A DNA stretch of 64,000 nt from Bartonella sp. A05 (GTDB lineage Bacteria > Pseudomonadota > Alphaproteobacteria > Rhizobiales > Rhizobiaceae): NCBI RefSeq assembly GCF_026930145.1, contig NZ_JANHOJ010000001.1, positions 186,001-250,000 on the forward strand, written 5' to 3'. Of this stretch, positions 52,927-63,748 are shown piece by piece; the first letter of the stretch is position 1, and the number at the start of each line of letters is the position of its first letter. A program made the translations under genes and the position numbers. The notes beneath the pieces were generated by a model. The model saw nothing but the letters and a program-made list of their open reading frames with translations, was not told where the DNA came from and ran no database searches.

Positions 52927-53789
52927 CAAAAGAATCTCCTCATCATTTTTTACCCTTTCTTAAGGAAGTTTGAAAAAAATGAAAATAAGTTTAAAATAAA
53001 TTTATTTCTATTTAACACATTGAAATTTATTAATTTCTCTCAAAATTTTATAAAAAACATGAGAAGCAAAATCGGCCATATCACCATCTGATATAAGCGA
53101 TCTACGGTCTGTTCTTTAAACCAAAGCATAATGGAAATGAATAGCGCAAATATCTGTCTTCACCCTTCACGACTGACATAATTTCACATAAATAACGCAC
53201 ATCATTGAACACTTCAGCCTATTTTTTCACGACAATACAGACAGTAAGAAATAAATAACACCCTATATAGCATGCTTCCCTTATAAAACTGTATAAACCA
53301 CATTGAAACAATCTATAAACTTGTACAATAACAACCTTTGTTGACTATCTCGCTTGATCACAATCCTCTCCCGAGGGTAACAATGAAATGCTGCGAAAAC
53401 AATCAGAATATCCTTTCCAAAGAATTGATATGATAACGGAATAAACAGTGTTTTGTTGACTTAATGAATAAGAGTACCATTAATTAATTAAGGATATAAT
53501 TGAAGATTTCTATCCTTTAGATGAGATATCACCTAATGTAACTCGTTAGAATAAATCCACTCGAAAGCATAATCCACACAATACACGTTATGCAGTTGAT
53601 AATACGCCGGCACCTGCATTCCTCCTCAACAGAGACATACATACATCCTAGAAATGGGTAACAATCAATCTCGTAAGGAAGCAGAGCAAACTCTGTTTTA
53701 CTGATCCATCTCATAAAATTTTTATACAACATGGATTAAAATAGAAAAATTTCTTAAGAGAATCTGTTTAATGCGCTCTCCTTGCTCCC
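52927..53789. other. Long spacer between argB and dnaJ
   Basis: This 863-bp AT-rich region holds no supported gene. A 67-codon minus-strand frame (53529-53732) has no ribosome site, no homology that I recognise and is probably chance. The left end holds the argB promoter. The rest may be debris of a lost gene, but I could not identify fragments. Confidence 0.4.
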
Positions 53790-54935
53790 TTATGAATTTT
53801 GACCAGCAATATTTTCAAAAAGCTCTTTCATCCGCGCAAAAAAACCATGGGATTGCGGTGAATTTTCATGGTTTGAAAGCCTATCAAATTCTTGTAACAA
53901 TTCACGTTGCTTTTGCGTTAATTTCTGTGGCGTTTCAATCGTGATATGAATATAAAGATCACCTTTCGCTTGCTGACGCAAAATGGGCATTCCCTTACCT
54001 TTAAGGCGAAACTGGCGCCCATTTTGTGTTCCTTCTGGCACCCTAACCCGTGCTTTGACACCATCGAGACCAGAAACCTCAAATTCACCTCCCAAAGCAG
54101 CTGTAATCATTGAAATAGGCACACTACAGTGAAGATCAGCACCTTCTCGCTGAAAAAATTCATGCGGCTTAATAGAGAGAAAAATATAAAGATCGCCAGC
54201 AGATCCACCACGGAGACCGGCATTCCCCTCACCGGAAAGACGAATACGGGTACCATCTTCAATACCCGCTGGAATATTAACGCGCAACGAACGATTTTCT
54301 TCTACGCGCCTTTTACCATGGCATTTCGAACATGGATCTGTGATTGTTTCTCCTCGACCATGACACATCGGACATGTTCGCTCAATGGAAAAAAAGCCTT
54401 GTGCAGCACGCACACGCCCAGATCCATGACAAGTTCCACATGTTTGTGGTTTGGAACCTTTTTTTGCACCTGATCCATCACAAACATCACACATAACGGC
54501 ACTTGGAATATTAATTTGAGCAGTTTTTCCTAAAAAGGCTTCTTCTAAAGTTACCTCCATACTATAGCTCAAATCTGCTCCACGTTCACGACCATCACTG
54601 CGTTTACGATGCCCACCTCCCATGATCTCGCCAAAAAAATCTTCAAAAATATCTGCAAATCCACCGCTTGCAGAAAACCCACTAAATGGACCAGCTCCTT
54701 CGCGACCATTATTTTCAAAAGCTGCATGTCCAAACCGATCATAAGCAGCTCGCTTTTGAGGATCTTTCAGAATTTCATAGGCTTCGCCAATTTCTTTGAA
54801 TTTCCGCTCTGCCTCTTTATCCCCTGCATTACGATCAGGATGATATTGCATAGCCAATTTGCGAAAAGCAGATTTTAGCTTTTTATCATCACAGTCGCGC
54901 GTTACGCCAAGAATTTCATAATAATCAACCTTCAT
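53790..54935 (-). CDS. dnaJ: Chaperone DnaJ
   Basis: DnaJ (Hsp40) stimulates the DnaK ATPase and delivers substrates. The 381-residue product has the J domain with HPD (YHPDRNAG, residues about 30-37), a Gly/Phe-rich linker (about 70-105), four zinc-binding CXXCXG repeats (CDVCDG, CGTCHG, CPMCHG, CSKCHG) and the C-terminal substrate-binding domains. Two ATG codons occur in tandem (54938 and 54935); the second matches the family start MKVDYYEIL. It follows dnaK with a terminator between them, so it may have its own promoter. Confidence 0.97.
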   Translation of the reverse strand: MKVDYYEILGVTRDCDDKKLKSAFRKLAMQYHPDRNAGDKEAERKFKEIGEAYEILKDPQKRAAYDRFGHAAFENNGREGAGPFSGFSASGGFADIFEDFFGEIMGGGHRKRSDGRERGADLSYSMEVTLEEAFLGKTAQINIPSAVMCDVCDGSGAKKGSKPQTCGTCHGSGRVRAAQGFFSIERTCPMCHGRGETITDPCSKCHGKRRVEENRSLRVNIPAGIEDGTRIRLSGEGNAGLRGGSAGDLYIFLSIKPHEFFQREGADLHCSVPISMITAALGGEFEVSGLDGVKARVRVPEGTQNGRQFRLKGKGMPILRQQAKGDLYIHITIETPQKLTQKQRELLQEFDRLSNHENSPQSHGFFARMKELFENIAGQNS

Positions 54936-55042
54936 CATGTATTCCTGATAAATTTTCTGTCATCTATCTATCTCAAGATAACATTTATTTTCAATTTATA
55001 TTTTTTAAGCAACAGAGTTACAACCACTTTCGAACAATAAAG

Positions 55043-55068
55043 CCCGGCCTTATATCTCAAAGGCCGGG
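55043..55068 (-). terminator. Intrinsic terminator between dnaK and dnaJ
   Basis: On the minus strand CCCGGCCTT and AAGGCCGGG form a perfect 9-bp stem with an 8-nt loop, followed by CTTTATTG. It is 31 bp after the dnaK stop. It would reduce, though perhaps not abolish, read-through into dnaJ. Confidence 0.8.
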
Positions 55069-55098
55069 TTTATTACCTTAATAAAACATTTGCTTCAA

Positions 55099-56994
55099 CT
55101 ATTTCTTCTTATCATTGATTTCTTCAAAATCAGCGTCAACAACATCTTCACTTTTTGTATCTGTTTCAGCATTTGTCTCTTCTGCAGCTGCCGAAGCTTC
55201 ATACATAGCCTGTCCAAGCTTCATGCTAACCTCTGCTAATTTTTGCATCTTTGCTGTCATCTCTTCAGTATCATTACCTTCAAGTACAGCCTTCAAATCA
55301 GCTATAGCTGCTTCAATTTGTCCCTTATCTTCAGACGATACTTTATCGCCATATTCTTTCAGTGACTTCTCAGTTGAGTGGATAAGAGCTTCTGCCTGAT
55401 TTTTAGCTTCAACACTTTCACGACGCTTCTTATCCTCAGCAGCATGCGCCTCTGCATCCTTGACCATCTTTTCAATGTCAGCATCACTTAAACCGCCTGA
55501 TGCTTGAATACGAATCTGATGTTCCTTACCGGTTCCTTTATCTTTGGCTGAAACATTAACAATACCGTTTGCATCAATGTCAAAGGTAACCTCAATTTGA
55601 GGAACACCACGCGGTGCCGGTGGAATACCAACAAGATCAAACTGAGCCAACAACTTGTTATCATTAGCCATCTCGCGTTCACCTTGGAAAACACGAATAG
55701 TCACAGCATTTTGATTATCGTCAGCTGTTGAAAAAGTCTGCGATTTTTTTGTTGGAATAGTGGTATTGCGTTCAATAAGACGTGTAAATACCCCCCCTAA
55801 GGTTTCAATACCCAAAGACAAAGGTGTTACATCTAACAGCAAAACGTCCTTTACATCACCCTGCAACACACCACCTTGGATCGCCGCACCCATAGCAACA
55901 ACTTCGTCAGGATTAACGCCTTTATGTGGATCTTTACCAAAGAAGCTCTGCACTACTTCTTGAATCTTAGGCATGCGTGTCATACCACCAACTAAAACAA
56001 CTTCATCAATCTCACCAGCACTTAATCCTGCATCTTTTAATGCTGCTCTACAAGGCTCGATAGTACGCTGCACCAAATCATCAACTAAAGATTCAAATTT
56101 TGCACGAGTCAATTTCATTGTTAAGTGCTTAGGGCCAGACTGATCAGCTGTAATAAATGGCAAATTGACTTCTGTTTGTTGTGAAGAAGAAAGTTCAATC
56201 TTTGCTTTTTCAGCAGCTTCTTTCAAACGCTGCAAAGCCAGTTTATCATTTTTCAGATCAATCCCTTGTTCTTTCTTGAATTCATCCGCAAAATAGCTAA
56301 CTAAGCGCATATCGAAGTCTTCACCACCTAAGAATGTATCTCCATTGGTTGACTTAACTTCAAAAACACCGTCTCCAATTTCAAGTACAGAAATGTCAAA
56401 TGTACCACCACCAAGATCATAAACAGCTATCGTTTTACCATCTTTCTTATCCAAACCATAAGCCAAAGCAGCCGCTGTAGGCTCATTGATAATCCGCAGA
56501 ACCTCAAGCCCTGCAATTTTACCAGCATCTTTAGTGGCCTGACGTTGTGCATCATTAAAATAAGCAGGAACAGTGATGACTGCTTGTTCAACCTTTTCAC
56601 CAAGATAAGATTCTGCAGTTTCTTTCATCTTTTGCAAAATCATAGCTGAAATTTGCGATGGAGAATATTTTTTACCTGCTTCTTCAATCCATGCGTCGCC
56701 ATTATCACCTTTAACAATTTTATAAGGGACAAGCGCCTTATCTTTCTCAACCATCGGATCATCAAAGCGACGTCCAATCAGACGTTTCACTGCAAAAACT
56801 GTTCCTTCAGGATTTGTGACTGCCTGCCGTTTAGCAGGTTGCCCAACAAGTCGTTCACCACCATCAGTAAAAGCAACAACAGAAGGCGTTGTCCGCGCTC
56901 CTTCTGAATTTTCAATGACCTTTGCATTTTTGCCATCCATAACAGAAACACACGAGTTGGTCGTCCCCAAATCAATACCAATTACTTTTGCCAT
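55099..56994 (-). CDS. dnaK: Chaperone DnaK (Hsp70)
   Basis: DnaK is the ATP-dependent Hsp70 that refolds proteins with DnaJ and GrpE. The 631-residue product starts [20 protein letters not shown] and contains [36 protein letters not shown] and [13 protein letters not shown] (nucleotide-binding domain), [14 protein letters not shown] and the substrate-binding domain, ending in an acidic tail ([15 protein letters not shown]). Upstream on the minus strand ACTTGAAATTAAACGCAAGT near 57090-57071 resembles a sigma-32 -35 region (CTTGAA), but I see no matching -10. Confidence 0.98.
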   Translation of the reverse strand: MAKVIGIDLGTTNSCVSVMDGKNAKVIENSEGARTTPSVVAFTDGGERLVGQPAKRQAVTNPEGTVFAVKRLIGRRFDDPMVEKDKALVPYKIVKGDNGDAWIEEAGKKYSPSQISAMILQKMKETAESYLGEKVEQAVITVPAYFNDAQRQATKDAGKIAGLEVLRIINEPTAAALAYGLDKKDGKTIAVYDLGGGTFDISVLEIGDGVFEVKSTNGDTFLGGEDFDMRLVSYFADEFKKEQGIDLKNDKLALQRLKEAAEKAKIELSSSQQTEVNLPFITADQSGPKHLTMKLTRAKFESLVDDLVQRTIEPCRAALKDAGLSAGEIDEVVLVGGMTRMPKIQEVVQSFFGKDPHKGVNPDEVVAMGAAIQGGVLQGDVKDVLLLDVTPLSLGIETLGGVFTRLIERNTTIPTKKSQTFSTADDNQNAVTIRVFQGEREMANDNKLLAQFDLVGIPPAPRGVPQIEVTFDIDANGIVNVSAKDKGTGKEHQIRIQASGGLSDADIEKMVKDAEAHAAEDKKRRESVEAKNQAEALIHSTEKSLKEYGDKVSSEDKGQIEAAIADLKAVLEGNDTEEMTAKMQKLAEVSMKLGQAMYEASAAAEETNAETDTKSEDVVDADFEEINDKKK

Positions 56995-57933
56995 ATTTTA
57001 ATCTCCATTCAGCAAGCTGCCTCAACCTTCATCAAGCATCTTCCCAAGACAGCTCCTCATCACATTCAAAACTTGCGTTTAATTTCAAGTTACACAAATA
57101 ATAAATCAAAAACCATAACAAGCTTTGTTGTTTGCTATATAAGAACAGCTTTCTTTACCTACAAGAGAATAAAGAAAGAAACATTTCTAAAATAAAAATT
57201 TTTCTTTAAAAAATAAGCATTTTCACTCTTAACACATACGTAAAAACACCACTTTTATAGTAGATAGAGATACAATAGCGCACCTTTTTTGATGCTCATA
57301 AAAATGCATTGCACCGTAAAAATTGAAGAAAGAAAGAAAAATTTTTGCTTGGTACCTTATCGCTCATAGCCACATAAAACACTCCAGTAGAACGTTTCGA
57401 AAGTATTTTCGTGTATTAAGGACGGATATCAACAAATACAACAAGCGCCTTTATTAAACTTTCACAGAGATCTTTATTCAATTTTAAACATAATATTCCC
57501 GCATCGATTATCACATGAAACCCACCCTCTAAAATACCTCATCCCTATAGGAATGTTATCTACAAATTTAACTTCAAGAACTCTGCTTCTAAACATTCAA
57601 TAATTTACTCTTGTTATAGAGTGATTCCTCTCATAGTTTTAAGAGAACTTGCATTCTAAATAAAACCGCCTTGAACTTTTTCTTACCTGTTCCTTTCATA
57701 AGTTTGCAAATATACAAAAGCGAACCACTTTTTCTTTTCCCATATACTTCCTAATAACATTAGACTTTCCTTACATTACAAGGAGTCATTACGCAAAGCA
57801 TTCTCATTCTCTCACCGCATAAATTAAATATATCATTTATTAACATCATTTTGAGCAATGTTTCCTTTTATTTTCAGCAAAAATTCTGCTAAAATTGACA
57901 GAAAGCATCAATAATGGATGAGGATACTCGATT
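56995..57933. other. Long spacer between divergent dnaK and PCu(A)C gene
   Basis: This 939-bp region holds the dnaK promoter on the right-to-left strand. On the minus strand, about 57600-57410 reads in two frames into protein-like sequence (for example FHVIIDAGILCLKLNKDLCE), interrupted by stops; I cannot name a family. The remainder is AT-rich and featureless to me. Confidence 0.35.
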
Positions 57934-58482
57934 ATGACACTTATTGCTAAAAGGATAAAAGGTTTTATGTCTACACATACTACCTGCGCAAAACATTTAC
58001 TAAAAAAATTTATCACCCACATTCCGTATGTTTTAATTTTTGCTTCTATAGCTTTTCCTACAACCGCCCACCAATATAAACTTGGCAACTTAGAAATTCT
58101 TCACCCTTGGACACGAGCAACGCTTAAAGGCTCAAAAATTAGCAGCGGCTATCTCTACATCATTAATCACAGCAATATCCCTGACCGATTGATTGCCGTT
58201 TCAATGGATGGTGTGCAGGAAACAGAAATTCATTCCATGTCAGTAATAAACGATATTATGAAAATGGAAAAAATGCCCAATGGTATTGAAATTCCAGGCA
58301 ATGGTGAAATTATACTTAAGCCTGGTGGTAATCATATCATGTTCATGGGACTTTCACAGCCATTTCAACCAGGTGATCAAGTTGCTGCGAAACTGATATT
58401 TGAAAAAGCTGGTGAAATTAATGTGAACTTTTGCGTAGATACTATGGGGAAAATACCATCTAAAAAAATCTCTTCCCAATGA
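57934..58482 (+). CDS. PCu(A)C family periplasmic copper chaperone
   Basis: PCu(A)C proteins bind Cu(I) in the periplasm and help metallate cytochrome oxidase. The 182-residue product has a membrane/signal segment (about residues 27-45, ending PTTAHQ) and the core: LHPWTRATLKGSKISSGYL, then the Cu(I) ligands His100, Met111 and the His134-x-Met136 pair (GGNHIMFMGL), close to the family pattern H(M)X10MX21HXM (spacing here is one residue longer). A downstream ATG at 57967 is an alternative start that fits a usual signal peptide length better. It stands alone and is followed by a terminator. Confidence 0.88.
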   Translation: MTLIAKRIKGFMSTHTTCAKHLLKKFITHIPYVLIFASIAFPTTAHQYKLGNLEILHPWTRATLKGSKISSGYLYIINHSNIPDRLIAVSMDGVQETEIHSMSVINDIMKMEKMPNGIEIPGNGEIILKPGGNHIMFMGLSQPFQPGDQVAAKLIFEKAGEINVNFCVDTMGKIPSKKISSQ

Positions 58483-58530
58483 GATACTGTAGTATCATTC
58501 AGTCAATTCGAGCAACCAATGATATACAAT

Positions 58531-58562
58531 AAAAAGCGCGAAAAGCTTTTTCACGCTTTTTC
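58531..58562 (+). terminator. Intrinsic terminator after the PCu(A)C gene
   Basis: AAAAAGCG...GAAAAGC at 58531-58546 pairs with CTTTTTCACGCTTTTT ending near 58561, followed by CTT. It begins 48 bp after the stop codon. Confidence 0.8.
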
Positions 58563-58587
58563 TTAACCTTGTAAAATTCTCTGTAAA

Positions 58588-58966
58588 CTACCGCAAAAGA
58601 CTAAAGAGCGTACTTTCAATCCAATAAACCTCGGTCGAGTTTAGGAATACGTAAAGCTTACGGGGGATAATTTTGTAAATCACTGTAAACACCGACTTAC
58701 TAGATTTAAAGATGAACGTATTTTTATCGCCTTGTCCTTTTCCATAAACTTATTCAGCGATTTTTCAAAGACTATCATCAAACCTCACCTCATAAAAGTA
58801 AGGATTTTTTGTAAAAGCAACTTCGTGCATCCTTTAATTGATCAACATCAACAAAAGAAATACCATGCAAATTATTAAGAGTATCTTTAAGAATTCTTCC
58901 TTTCGCTTCATGATCGCCAATACCAAGCTTTTTACAAACTGTTTAAACAAAGCTAGAGAGTCCCAT
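58588..58966 (-). pseudogene. Remnant of a LysM/BON (YgaU/Kbp-type) gene
   Basis: On the minus strand an intact ribosome site (AAAAGGAAATTAAA) precedes ATG at 58966 and MGLSSFV, as in YgaU-type proteins, but codon 8 is TAA. The frame resumes as KKLGIGDHEAKGRILKDTLN and ends of a BON domain (ISFVDVDQLKDA), then a shift leads to 58800-58588, which reads YFYEVRFDDSL*KIAE*VYG and KGQGDKNTFIFKSSKSV, clearly the LysM pattern YTVxSGDTLxKIAxxVYGxxxxYxxIFxAN. At least three stops and one frameshift are present, and most of the BON domain is deleted. The E. coli homologue binds potassium; here the gene is dead. Confidence 0.8.
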
Positions 58967-59343
58967 TTTAATTTCCTTTTGTACAATAAAAGCCCATTTT
59001 TTGCCCATGTATCATCACAATGTTTTTTCTTAATCATTTAAATAGATAAGTGGGTTTTATAAACTTCAATAATCGAAAATAAGCCTGCTCATCTCTTAGA
59101 CACAAACAGTAGTAAACTTTAATAAGAAAACGGCCTCAATGAAAATTTTTCCCGAGAGGAGGGATCCTAGTGCACATAAAAGCATTATAAAATCGAAAAA
59201 ACCAAACCGCTTTTACCGTGAAAATGAAAGGTTTTTTGCTTTGCTACAATTTGTACCATATTTGTTTTGCAAAAAAAATGTGAACTCCCATATAAATAGC
59301 GTGGGCGATTTGCTGCCACCGCAATAGAAAGGTCTAAGAAGCC
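58967..59343. other. Spacer upstream of batR
   Basis: This 377-bp region should hold the batR promoter. A 62-codon plus-strand frame (59139-59327) lacks recognisable motifs and a ribosome site. The pckA gene, divergent from the ChvI-type regulator in many Rhizobiales, is not here; a dead LysM/BON gene is in its place. Confidence 0.4.
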
Positions 59344-60066
59344 ATGAAGGATACTCCAACAGTCACCCAAACGATTGTACTTGTTGATGATGACCGCAAT
59401 ATTTTGACATCCTTATCTTTTGCACTTGAAACAGAGGGCTATCGAGTTGAAAGCTACACGGATGGAGCATCTGCACTTAAAGGTTTAACGCTGCATCCCC
59501 CGCATTTAGCTATTTTTGATATTAAAATGCCGCGGATGGATGGTATGGAACTTTTGCGCCGATTGCGTCAAAAATCCGATATCCCTGTCATTTTTCTAAC
59601 CTCTAAAGATGACGAAATTGATGAACTTTTCGGTCTCAAAATGGGTGCTGATGATTTTATCACTAAACCCTTCTCTCAGCGCCTTCTTATTGAGAGAGTG
59701 AGAGCTATTTTGCGCCGTTCAAACGCTCGAAATCAACCACTTTCGACAGGAACATCACCCGCCTCCTCTCTTAAACGTGGAGATCTTGTTATGGATCAAG
59801 AACGTCATACCTGTACATGGAAAGATAAACCTGTTATCCTAACAGTTACAGAGTTTTTAATTCTTCAAACTTTAGCACAACGACCAGGCGTTGTAAAAAG
59901 TCGTGATGCTTTGATGGATGCCGCCTATAATGACCAAGTCTATGTAGACGATCGTACCATTGATAGTCACATTAAGCGTTTGCGTAAAAAGTTTAAACAA
60001 GTGGATGATGATTTTGCAATGATTGAAACACTTTATGGTGTAGGCTATCGTTTTCATGAAGTGTAA
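59344..60066 (+). CDS. batR: Response regulator BatR (ChvI type)
   Basis: This OmpR/PhoB-type regulator is the ChvI orthologue, called BatR in Bartonella, where it controls host-adaptation genes including type IV secretion. The 240-residue product has a receiver domain with acidic pocket Asp15-Asp17, phospho-acceptor Asp59 ([12 protein letters not shown]) and the conserved lysine in FITKPF, then a C-terminal winged helix ([14 protein letters not shown] ... [18 protein letters not shown]). It is followed after 39 bp by its sensor kinase. Autoregulation is plausible from the family. Confidence 0.94.
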   Translation: MKDTPTVTQTIVLVDDDRNILTSLSFALETEGYRVESYTDGASALKGLTLHPPHLAIFDIKMPRMDGMELLRRLRQKSDIPVIFLTSKDDEIDELFGLKMGADDFITKPFSQRLLIERVRAILRRSNARNQPLSTGTSPASSLKRGDLVMDQERHTCTWKDKPVILTVTEFLILQTLAQRPGVVKSRDALMDAAYNDQVYVDDRTIDSHIKRLRKKFKQVDDDFAMIETLYGVGYRFHEV

Positions 60067-60105
60067 AATCATTTTGTCGCGAAAATTTGAACGGCGATCA
60101 AATTA

Positions 60106-61905
60106 ATGACAAATAATTTTCAACTGGTAACACTACAAAACAAAATACCAAATGACATTCCTTCAACACGATTTCCTACGCTTGTTCATTTGTATTCTCG
60201 AGTACAACGTCTATTTAGGCAATTGTTTTTTTCCAGTCTTACGCGCCGCATCGTCATTTTAAATCTTGCTGCCCTTGGTGTTCTGGTTACAAGCATTTCA
60301 TATCTTAACCAATTTCGCGATGGTTTGATTGAAGCGAAAATCGAAAGTCTACGCACTCAAGGAAAAATTATTGCTGGAGCCATTGCTGCTTCTGCAACAG
60401 TCGATACGAATTCTATTCTCATTGATCCTCAAAAACTTTTGGAACTACAAGCTGGAGAAAGCATTACACCTACACCTCAATCAACCGACACTTGGGATTT
60501 TCCTATTAATCCCGAACAAGTGGCTCCGCTTCTACGCCGGCTTATCACACCGAAAACGACAAGAGCACGTATCTACGATCGTGATGCCACTTTGCTTCTA
60601 GATTCGCGTGTTCTTTATTCCAGTGGTGAAATTTTCAGCTATGATTTACCACCAATCAAAATTAAGAAAAATCTGTGGGAACGCTTCTCTTCATGGTTTT
60701 CAAATACAATCTACGGCAATGGTCTTACCCTTGATAGAGAGCAAACAAAAAGCAATGGCGCTATTTATCCGGAAGTTTACCGAGCATTAAATGGTTTTTC
60801 TGCAACCGCAAAACGACGGAACAAGCAAGGACAATTAATTGTTTCAGTTGCAGTACCTGTTCAACGTTATCGTGCAGTGGTAGGTGCTCTTCTTCTTTCA
60901 ACCATCGGTTCAGATATTGATAATATCGTAAAAGGAGAAAGATTAGTTATTTTTAAAGTCTTTTCTGTTGTTGGCAGTGTGCTTTTAGTACTTTCCATGT
61001 TTTTAGCGCATACGATTGCTAATCCCTTGAGTAAATTATCTGCCTCTGCTAATCGTGTACGCAATGGCAACAATAAGCGCGTAGAAATTCCTGATTTTTC
61101 AGAACGTGAAGATGAAATTGGTCATCTTTCAACCTCTATCCGCGATATGACCAACGCTCTTTATATGCGCATTGAAGCCATTGAACGCTTTGCCGCTGAT
61201 GTAAGCCATGAATTAAAAAATCCTCTCACTTCACTGCGTAGTGCTGTTGAAACGCTACCACTGACTAAAAATGAAGCCGCTCAACAACAATTGCTTGAAA
61301 TTATCCAACATGATGTGCGCCGTCTTGATCGTTTAATTACCGATATTTCCGACGCCTCAAGGCTAGATGCAGAGCTAGCCCGCGAAACCGCTCAGATCGT
61401 TGATATGAGCGTGCTTTTGGAAAGTCTCATTCATGCTATTCGTGAAGTATACCGTAATAAACAAACTATCGATATAAATCTCAATATTATACCGCGCCTT
61501 AATGGGAAACATTATCTTGTTTTGGGACATGAATTACGTTTAGGTCAAGTCATTTCCAATCTCATTGAAAATGCGCGTTCATTCATTCCTCTTAACAATG
61601 GTAAAATTGATATTACTATGAAAAGTCAAGATTCAATGCTCATTTTGACTGTTGAAGATAACGGCCCTGGTATTCGTTCAGAGAATATCGATCACATTTT
61701 TGAACGTTTCTACACTGATAGACCAAATGAAGATGCGTTTGGGCAAAATTCAGGCCTTGGGCTTTCCATCAGTCGGCAAATTATTGAAGCTCATAATGGG
61801 ACGCTCACAGCTGAAAATATTTTTGATCCATCACTTAAAAACAAAAAAACCGGTGCACGATTTATTATCGTGCTTCCCTTTGCTAAACAAAATAAAAAAA
61901 TATGA
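60106..61905 (+). CDS. batS: Sensor histidine kinase BatS (ChvG/ExoS type)
   Basis: This membrane histidine kinase is the ChvG/ExoS orthologue and phosphorylates BatR. The 599-residue product has two membrane segments (about residues 45-65 and 284-306) flanking a periplasmic sensor domain, a HAMP domain, the H box FAADVSHELKNPLTSLRSAV (His near residue 368) and an ATPase domain with LIENARSF (N box), VEDNGPGI (G1) and GLGLSISRQII (G2). In many Rhizobiales hprK and PTS genes follow; here the next 419 bp contain nothing recognisable. Confidence 0.95.
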   Translation: MTNNFQLVTLQNKIPNDIPSTRFPTLVHLYSRVQRLFRQLFFSSLTRRIVILNLAALGVLVTSISYLNQFRDGLIEAKIESLRTQGKIIAGAIAASATVDTNSILIDPQKLLELQAGESITPTPQSTDTWDFPINPEQVAPLLRRLITPKTTRARIYDRDATLLLDSRVLYSSGEIFSYDLPPIKIKKNLWERFSSWFSNTIYGNGLTLDREQTKSNGAIYPEVYRALNGFSATAKRRNKQGQLIVSVAVPVQRYRAVVGALLLSTIGSDIDNIVKGERLVIFKVFSVVGSVLLVLSMFLAHTIANPLSKLSASANRVRNGNNKRVEIPDFSEREDEIGHLSTSIRDMTNALYMRIEAIERFAADVSHELKNPLTSLRSAVETLPLTKNEAAQQQLLEIIQHDVRRLDRLITDISDASRLDAELARETAQIVDMSVLLESLIHAIREVYRNKQTIDINLNIIPRLNGKHYLVLGHELRLGQVISNLIENARSFIPLNNGKIDITMKSQDSMLILTVEDNGPGIRSENIDHIFERFYTDRPNEDAFGQNSGLGLSISRQIIEAHNGTLTAENIFDPSLKNKKTGARFIIVLPFAKQNKKI

Positions 61906-62324
61906 CGACAAAAAGTATTATACTTCGCGTATTATCTCCAAACGATTTTTCTAGATATGAATACTCGTGATAAGAGCATTCTTTATTCACGGTATCTGTA
62001 CATGATAAGATATTCATTATGAAAAGCATTAAATTTTTCTTATTCTAGGTCGCATTAATATAGGTGGGTGTGAAGCAGACACGATTGTCTTATAAATCAT
62101 GCATATGCGATTTTTTTCTGTACTTCATACAAGCACTGTTCTTATGAAGTGATCAATATTATTCTCTCAATGCAACCGAGTTTATGCAATCAACTTATAT
62201 TATAATAGTCATTTTTTAGCCATTCTCTCTCTACATCATTGCATGTCTTTTAGCGACGTGGTTTCATTATAAATTGTCCCATCGTCACATTTATAGTGAT
62301 ATCTTATAATCACAAGGAGGTACC
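61906..62324. other. Spacer between batS and thpR
   Basis: This 419-bp AT-rich region has no supported gene and no recognisable remnant of hprK. TATAAT at 62305-62310 lies too close to the thpR ribosome site to be an obvious promoter. Confidence 0.45.
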
Positions 62325-62864
62325 ATGCTGCGTTTGTTCAGTGCACTTCAGATTCCTCAAAAAACAACGGAAGCACTTGTCTCTATACAAAATGGCTTGA
62401 AAAAAGCACAGTGGATAAATCCGCAAAATTTTCATATCACCTTGTCTTTTTTTGGTGAAATTGACTCCTCCATAGAGGAGAGGATTATTCATGCCTTTAA
62501 CACAATAAAATGCCCACCTTTTATGCTAAGTTCTGAGGGTTTTGAGGTTTTTGGTTCAAAAAATGCTCCCCATTCTCTTGTTATACGCATTACATCTTGT
62601 GAAGCTCTCAGCCTTTTACACGAAAAAATACAACACACCCGAGATTGCTTAGGATTAACTCCCGATAAAACACCCTTTACACCGCATATCACTCTTGCAC
62701 GACTGCTTGATATTCAACCCGATGATCTCCCTTCTTATCTAGCTTCTCGAGGTGATTTTGCTGTTCCTTCTTTTGAGGTCAATCATTTTGTTCTGCTATC
62801 GTCGGAAAACCCCTTAAACGATACTCCCTATATCGTAAAAGGAAGCTGGCCGCTTCAAGCGTAA
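62325..62864 (+). CDS. thpR: RNA 2',3'-cyclic phosphodiesterase (ThpR/LigT)
   Basis: This is a 2H phosphoesterase, which opens 2',3'-cyclic phosphates at RNA ends and was first known as a 2'-5' RNA ligase. The 179-residue product has both catalytic HxTx motifs: FHITLSFFGE (near residue 38) and PHITLARL (near residue 124). The ATG follows an almost perfect AAGGAGGT ribosome site. It is a single gene with a terminator 60 bp downstream, convergent with grpE. Confidence 0.94.
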   Translation: MLRLFSALQIPQKTTEALVSIQNGLKKAQWINPQNFHITLSFFGEIDSSIEERIIHAFNTIKCPPFMLSSEGFEVFGSKNAPHSLVIRITSCEALSLLHEKIQHTRDCLGLTPDKTPFTPHITLARLLDIQPDDLPSYLASRGDFAVPSFEVNHFVLLSSENPLNDTPYIVKGSWPLQA

Positions 62865-62925
62865 AAGTGTTTTTTACAAGCGTCTTCTAAAGCGATCTCG
62901 TACAATGTTAATAGCACGGGAACTG

Positions 62926-62947
62926 ACCGTGGCGGCGCACGGTTTTA
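62926..62947 (+). terminator. Probable intrinsic terminator after thpR
   Basis: ACCGTG (62926-62931) pairs with CACGGT (62938-62943) around a GC-rich 6-nt loop, followed by TTTAT. It is 61 bp after the thpR stop. Confidence 0.65.
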
Positions 62948-62973
62948 TATTCCAATTGTTATGGCTGATATGT

Positions 62974-63630
62974 TCATTCCATATCAGATCCAGAAGATTC
63001 TTTGAAGCCACCTTTGGCAACACCAACGATCGCTGGACGTAAAACACGCTCACCAATGATATAACCCGCTTGGACAACCTGCTGAACAGTATTATCTGGA
63101 ACGTCGGAGTTAGGAATTTCAAACATTGCTTGATGAAAATGCGGATCGAATTTTTGCCCCTCTGGGTTAATTTTCTTAACCCCATGGCGTTCCAAAGCAG
63201 CCATCATTGCACGCTCTGTCATTTCAACACCCTCAGCCAATGTTTTCAAACCAGCATCACTTTCGCGTGCACCTGCTGGAATAGCCTCCAAGGCACGATT
63301 AAGATTATCGGAAACAGATAACATATCACGAGCGAAATTAGCAATCGAATAGGCTTTTGCATCAGCCACATCACGCGCAGTTCTGCGCCTAAGATTTTCC
63401 ATATCCGCAGCAAAACGCAAAAGTTGATTTTTCAGTTCTTGATTTTCATCCTGTAAAGCAACTAACGGATCGACAGGTTCTTTTTCTTCTTCAACCTCTG
63501 CGTAAGCCTCTTCTTTACGCATTTTTAAAAATTCATCAGCTGCCTGTTTAAGTGCATTGCGATCAGCTGGATTTTTCAAATCGCGATTTTCAAATGAAGC
63601 GTCAGCAAATTTATTTTTTTCGTCAGACAT
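62974..63630 (-). CDS. grpE: Nucleotide exchange factor GrpE
   Basis: GrpE releases ADP from DnaK. The 218-residue product has an N-terminal coiled coil (about residues 45-110, including [22 protein letters not shown], shown in part), [17 protein letters not shown] and the C-terminal beta domain ([33 protein letters not shown]). It follows hrcA on the same strand with a 118-bp gap, the typical alphaproteobacterial pair, while dnaK and dnaJ are about 6 kb away in the window. Confidence 0.96.
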   Translation of the reverse strand: MSDEKNKFADASFENRDLKNPADRNALKQAADEFLKMRKEEAYAEVEEEKEPVDPLVALQDENQELKNQLLRFAADMENLRRRTARDVADAKAYSIANFARDMLSVSDNLNRALEAIPAGARESDAGLKTLAEGVEMTERAMMAALERHGVKKINPEGQKFDPHFHQAMFEIPNSDVPDNTVQQVVQAGYIIGERVLRPAIVGVAKGGFKESSGSDME

Positions 63631-63748
63631 ACAAGTTTTATTCCTTCATAAGATTTGTTATTCTCGATATTGAAATTTTGTAAACAAAAATCAAGTAATA
63701 TTTATTCATCTTAACACAATGAATATCTACAAAAAATATCTGATCGTG

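Noticed and set aside
53529-53732. 67-codon minus-strand frame upstream of dnaJ
   Set aside because: No ribosome site and no conserved motif; cysteine-rich composition looks like chance.
56995-57120. CIRCE element before dnaK
   Set aside because: No TTAGCACTC/GAGTGCTAA inverted repeat is present; only a weak sigma-32-like CTTGAA.
59139-59327. 62-codon frame upstream of batR
   Set aside because: No motif and no convincing start site; it lies in the probable promoter region.
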